Positions 58,837 to 64,000 of a DNA stretch of 64,000 bases are shown here, one piece after another. The translations under genes were made by a program, and so were the position numbers. Numbering within the stretch: the stretch's first letter is position 1; each line of letters opens with the position of its first letter. The notes under the pieces were generated by a model. The model did no database searches, was not told the DNA's origin, and worked only from the letters and a program-made list of their open reading frames with translations. The stretch comes from Molanna angustata (Eukaryota; Arthropoda; Insecta; Trichoptera; Molannidae), in the NCBI GenBank assembly GCA_963576475.1, contig OY754990.1:1-64000 (forward strand), written 5' to 3'.

Positions 58837-58990
58837 CCTAGACAACGTGTCATTTAAGCTAAGCGTTATATCGCTAAGCGATAGTAAATGTACGAAATTG
58901 GTCGCTATGACAACACGTGACAGCCACAAATTTCATACATTTCTGTCGCTTAGCAATATAACGCTTAGCTTTAATGGCATGTTGTCTAGG
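58837..58990. mobile_element. Hairpin MITE, 154 bp
   Basis: Inverted repeats of about 60 bp make up most of the element: CCTAGACAACGTGTCATTTA... on the left, ...AATGGCATGTTGTCTAGG on the right, with AAGCTAAGCGTTATAT and its inverse inside. G-runs flank both sides, so a TSD cannot be set. It is a good candidate for a short, numerous genomic family. Confidence 0.85.
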
Positions 58991-59354
58991 GGGGCTGATT
59001 GGAAGGAATTATTAAATGGCAATAATGCCAATGTTCAATATTTTGGCACAAACATAATATGTAGGTACTTACATAAAAAAAAAATATGTCGTTGAACATA
59101 TTTGACGAGTAGATCTCAGACTTTTTCTTTTCTTCATGTCCCTGTTGTTCCCCGGAAGATATCCCTAGATTATCAGCCCAGAATAGATTCTCCACTCGTC
59201 TTATCCCAGTTCATTCTCTGAAGATGGTTAAATTCTGAAAGAGAAAAATCAGTTGAGCACTGAATTATGACCAACGCATAATATCTGTTGACTGGCATAG
59301 AATTGTTTTTACTCAAGGAATGGGTATGTCCTTGAAACAAGAACAAATATATCT

Positions 59355-59425
59355 TGCCGACAGCAGTAGCACAGTTGGTAAACCGTTTGAATTATGTGCA
59401 GGCGTCCTAGGTTCGATCCCCAGCA
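59355..59425 (+). mobile_element. tRNA-like SINE head
   Basis: A perfect A box (TAGCACAGTTGG) and a near-perfect B box (GGTTCGATCCC) at normal spacing, but no paired acceptor stem. About 90 bp of downstream sequence may be the SINE body. No tail was identified. Confidence 0.6.
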
Positions 59426-60124
59426 AAGGAGAAATTGATTTCAATTCATTCCTCACGGAAATGTTGCAAAACATAAATGTGTCATTTGAACCTAACCTAA
59501 CTCAAAATAAATATTACGATCGTTAAATTTCCTAGGATTAAAGTTCAGTTGGTTAAAATTGTATATTTCACTAAAAAGTAAATACTTTTACAATACTAAA
59601 CTGAACTTTTTACAAATAAAATATGATTTTAATGGAATCGTTTAAAATATATCGTGTTTCTTAAATTAAACAAATAGGTACTAACCTTTTTCAATTACGA
59701 ATACACATTTTTTACACTTTCGCGGATATAATAAACTTTTCGTATAGTATTACTAAACATTTTGTTTAGTTAATTAAATGATTATTGTCATTATTGATAA
59801 ATGACGAGGCGACATCGATATTTCCAATATTTCAATTTGTCATTTGTATAGTGGTGTGGGCACATGAAAAAAATGTACTTGTACACCACTACAGTGTTGC
59901 CAGTGGGAAAATTAAAAATTCGATAAAACCAAAAAATTCGATAAACAAACATCTTGAACTTTTAGTCGAGAAGGTGAGTGATTTGCATGTAAACCAACGA
60001 AGCAAAAAGACACAAATTCGCGCTCTGCGCAACCGGGAGATCCTTCAAGATATTTGGCGAAAATTATACATAGGAATATACTTATAAATCGTAACATTTA
60101 TATGGTTATACATATTACATATGC

Positions 60125-61615
60125 GCTCTGAAAGGACGGGAGGTACTGAAGGGACTGGCGGCATTAAAGGTACGGGAGGTACTGAAGGGAAGGCTTCCCG
60201 TCCGTTCAGGCCAATCAGTTCCGTTGCTATAGGCTTTTCAGTAGCTCCCGTCCCTTCAGGACCTTCAGTATCCCCCGTCCCTTCAGGCCATTCAGTACCT
60301 CCCGTCCCTTCAGCCCTTCAGTACCTCCCGTTGTAACAGGCCCTTCAGCACATCCCGTCCCTTCAGGATCTCCTCCCAGAACCTCCCACCCCTTCAGTGC
60401 TTCCCGTCCCATTAACGCCTCCCGCCCCTTCAGCGCCTCCATCCCTTCAGCGCTTCCCGTCTCTTAAGTGCCTCCCGTCCCTTCAGTGCCTTCCGTCCCT
60501 TCAGCACCTCCCGCCCCTTCAGCACCTCCCGTCCCTTCAGCACCTCCCGTTCCTTCAGCACCCCCGTATTTGCAACGTCTCCTATCCCTTGAGCGTCTCC
60601 CATCCCTTCAGCGCCCCCCGTCCCTTCACGCCCCCGTCTCTTCTGAGCCTCCCATCCCATCAGGCCATTCATTACCTCCCTTCCCTGCAGTGCCTTCAGT
60701 ATCACCCGTCCCTTTTGTGCCTCTGTTCGGCTCAGTGCCTCCCTTACGCTCAATGCATCCCGTCCTTCAGTGCCTCCCGTCCCTTCAAGACATTCAGTAC
60801 CTCCCGTCCCTACAGTGCTTTCTGCGCCTCCCGTTCCTTCAGTGTCTGTCGCCCTTTCAGTGCCTTCCGTCCTTTTAGTGTTACCCCTCTATTCAGGCTC
60901 TTCAGTATCTCCTGTCTCTCCAGGCCCATCAGTACATTTCGTCCCATCAGGCCCTTCAGTGCCTCCCGCCTCTTCAACGCCTCGCGTTCCTTCAGTGCCT
61001 CCCGTCCCTTCATCACCTCCCGTTCCTTCAGCGCCTCCCGTCTCTTCAGCGCCTTTCAGCTTCCCGTTCTATCAGCCTCCCGTCTCTTCAATGCTTCCCC
61101 TCCCTTCATCGTCTCTCATTTCTTCAGAGCTTCCTGTTTCTTCAACGCCTCCCGCACCTTCTGCGCTACCCGTCCCTTCAGTGCCTTTCATCCTTCCGTC
61201 CTTTCAACCTCCTGTCATATACACCTCCCGTCCCTTCAATGCCTCCCGTCCCTTTAGCACCTCCCGGTCCTTCAGCGCTTTCTGTTTCTTCAGCGCCTCC
61301 CGTCCCTTCAGCGCCTCCCGTTCCTTCAGCGCCTCCCGTTCTTTCAGCGCCTCCCGTCCCTCCAGCGCCTTCCGTCCTTACAACGCCTCCCGTCCTTTCA
61401 GTGCTTCCCATCCTTTCAGTGCCTCCTTTCCTTTCAGCGCCTTCCGTCCTTTCAGAGCCTCCCATATCTTCAGAGTCTCCCGTCCCTTCAGTGCCCTTCG
61501 TTCCTTCAGCCTCCCGTCCCTTCAAACTTCCGTTCTTTCAACACCTCCGGTCCCTCCAGAGCTGCCTGTCCTTTTAACGCCTCACGTCCTTTCAAGGCCT
61601 CCCGTCCTTAAGGAT
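60125..61615. repeat. 18-bp GC-rich minisatellite, about 1.5 kb
   Basis: Degenerate tandem units of CTTCAGCGCCTCCCGTYC fill about 60200-61615. The first 70-80 bp (60130-60200) carry the same motif on the opposite strand (GGGACGGGAGG.ACTGAAG type), so orientation flips once. Because 18 is a multiple of three, long proline-rich frames (PPVPSA) stay open on both strands. I treat them as artefacts. One strand has repeated GGG runs. Confidence 0.92.
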
Positions 61616-64000
61616 TATTATGACCTGGTTTTAAAGGTACGCCTTTTTATAAATTGGCCACCTTGAGTACGTTGTTATTGTATTGTGTCATACATTGTTA
61701 GATGCAAACTTTTTAAAGACGATCATCATTAGAATGTTTATTTTCAACGCCGAGCATCATCTATACAGAATATACCGCTATACCGAATTTATTGCGCCGA
61801 AAATTCTGTTTTGAATTTGAAATTTACCAATACACAATCGGCGCATATTCCTAATCTATTTTTTCTACAACAAATGCCGGAAGAATCACGTGACCACCAT
61901 GTACTTTTTTGTATGGAGATAACCACAATTACTTTTTATTTATCGTATGTTTATATTATGAAGTGTTCAATTTCTTGAGTATATTTGATCTTTGTTTATC
62001 TTGGATCTTTTTATGATATATCTACATCGATCGATGTTTTTAACCGTTATTATATTAAATTGAAACGTGATTAAAAAATACTGTATAGATCGCGAAATAC
62101 TGTCCGTCCGTAGGTAATGCAACTTGCATCATACAAGTACTTTTTCCTACTCATCTTATGTAATTGGGTCAAGACATTAATTTATTAAAACTCTTGTTTA
62201 TTAGATGTCTTAATTGCACAGCACTTTTATTGTATTTATATAAAATATTGATTCATATATTATTGAATATAATGAACCGAGTAAAAACCAATATCAACCA
62301 ATTCGAAATTATAGTTTCATTTAGGTATTATAAACGAATCATTTCTTCGAGGAATAATGTTTTGTTGAATGTAATATTCATTTGGATTATCTTCATTTTC
62401 TTCCCGAGTCAATAAAAAAAGCCAAAACGTAATGCAAATGCGCCATTTTTAAGAAACGTTGAAAAGTTGTTAGTTTCATAATTTCACCGCGCCATCGCGC
62501 CTCCTATCGGACAGAATTAATTTCACTTACGAATTCACTCAGCTCATACTACCATTTTAACTTTTGTGACAAGTAATAGGTATCCCACGGATCTCCCAAT
62601 TATTAGGTGACAAGTATCGATTCCGTATCGTTCATACTAGGCTCCTTTATTTCATATTAGCTTTCACGTTCATAACCTTCAATTTACAACGTGTGAAAGT
62701 TTTTTTAGACGATTTCATGTTTGAGTTTTATTTCATGTTACATAACTGTATCCAATGTATATATTGTATACTTACTTCATAATAATCATTTTTTTAAAAC
62801 GTTTAATAGCAAAAAAAAAAGAAAATTTGGAGTTTCAAAAGTAAGGCTACTGATACTGAATACTTTGAAAACTACTTGATTTTTGATTAAAACGAAATAA
62901 TTTTATGTTGCTTTATTAGTATTTCAGAAACATAAAAACTCAGTAAAAATATATTGTTCAAATGCAGTGAAAATATGGCAAACATAATTAAAATTAAAAA
63001 GTGATTTGAGATGTAAAATTTTTTATTCACAATTTTCAGGGAGTTTTAATCTTAAAACTTATCTCAGTTTACAAGATTTACTTTCACTACTTTTGTTATA
63101 TTGCAAATGTATTACTTTAATCGTTTAACGACTGAGAAACCAAGTGAACTAGCGCTCATAGGTAGTGAGGTTAAAGTAAGCATTTCAATAAGCAAGACAA
63201 CTTAATACTCATCATTTGTAAATTGTGTTCACTTTTATTAAAATGTCGAATATACTATTTGTTACAAGTCTATTTATTACCAATCTTGTGTTCTTATGCA
63301 TGTTAAAATTATACACTAAATTATTATGGAAGCTTTTTTTATATATTTGTAAATCTTCAATAAAATGAATAGCGCAGATTTTTATTTGTAATTTCTGATA
63401 GCATTGCTTTATTAACTTATTTGCAATTGATTAAAACTATGAAAAAATTTTATATTTAATTTTACGTTCTACTTAAATTTTTTCGCAAACGCGACTCCCA
63501 TTCACCGGTATCGCTCTATGATGAGCATCGTCAGAATGGTGAACAATAATGATGAAGACCATCTATATATATACATTCACAAAGAGGATAACAACAATAG
63601 ATATGGAAGGGGGCAATTCTAAGAAAGATTAAATACCCGAAAGACATTTAGGTAAATATGTATGCAGGTATAATAAAAATAAAATTGAAGTGAAGGAATG
63701 AATATACAAATATTGTATTAAAAGGACAGCAATTATATTGAATAATGGCCAACAGAAAAACCCGACATTTGCAATTGTTTTTTTTTTATAACGTCAGTAT
63801 TGTTTTGCACAATTCTTCCAATGATAAAACAGGTATACGAAAACAACAACGAACTTCAGGCACCCATATACTTATTTGAGCCTCAGGATTGATTATGATG
63901 TTGGATAAATTTATCATAAGTAGCGTTGGACTGTGTTAGAGAAGCAGTTTGTTTTTTAGTATTCATCCAAATATGAACAAGTAATAATTAATGTAAGAGT
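61616..64000. other. Non-coding AT-rich stretch
   Basis: No gene, RNA gene or clear repeat recognised to the end of the window. The frame 62164-62415 (83 codons) has no domain I can recognise. Confidence 0.5.

Noticed and set aside
59489..59505. Short cctaacctaac motif as interstitial telomere repeat
   Set aside because: Two units only, expected by chance.
60397..61666. Proline-rich ORFs of 286 and 298 codons, plus opposite-strand frames
   Set aside because: An 18-bp tandem repeat keeps all frames open on both strands. There is no domain, start context or non-repeat coding extension.

Overview
This window looks like the left end of an insect chromosome, most probably lepidopteran. Base 1 starts in (CCTAA)n, the C-rich strand of the insect TTAGG telomere repeat. 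The first kilobases hold R1-clade retrotransposon copies resembling the telomere-specific TRAS family. The rest is AT-rich and made mostly of transposable elements, often nested. I see no rRNA, functional tRNA, CRISPR array or ordinary housekeeping gene. The family calls below rest on reading motifs by eye, not on database searches.

Layout. 1-4391: telomere repeat, a 5'-truncated TRAS-like element with poly(A), more telomere repeat, and a second truncated copy. 4.4-13.5 kb: relics of RTE-like LINEs; a two-exon zinc-finger gene (4832-5655, minus); a 290-bp (TA)n tract; and a Ty1/copia relic broken by a poly(A)-tailed fold-back element and by an RTE copy, each with a clear target-site duplication (TSD).

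13.57-42.83 kb is a nested stack. A reverse-oriented TRAS-like 3' end is split first by a 1.03-kb solo-LTR-like insertion and then by an element (X) with about 300-bp terminal inverted repeats. X is split in turn by a 20.5-kb palindromic element (Y, 15229-35755). Y is flanked by TTAA and has about 4.8-kb inverted arms around a 5.25-kb spacer. Y's right arm carries a near-complete LINE (ORF1 with a PHD-like finger, ORF2 with one stop), and X carries a LINE with an intact 1004-residue ORF. Y's spacer holds a decayed C2H2 array, a run of GC-rich micro-hairpins and a roughly 1.1-kb insertion with an 8-bp TSD and a THAP-like fragment.

43-50 kb: a THAP-like fragment, a broken PIF/Harbinger transposase, an orphan MADF-like exon, a nine-finger C2H2 gene (45365-46411, plus), LINE relics and a tRNA-derived SINE. 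50.6-55 kb: a Ty3/gypsy-type LTR element with LTRs that read as identical and a 5-bp TSD, whose pol appears to lack reverse transcriptase and RNase H through an in-frame internal deletion. 55-64 kb: mostly non-coding AT-rich DNA with small relics, a hairpin MITE, a tRNA-like SINE head and a 1.4-kb GC-rich 18-bp minisatellite that changes orientation near its left edge.

Little here is host gene. The best candidates for expressed cellular proteins are the two-exon gene at 4832-5655 and the C2H2 gene at 45365-46411, and both have truncated or frameshifted C-terminal ends. The main interest is the architecture of the nested elements, above all the TTAA-flanked giant palindrome.
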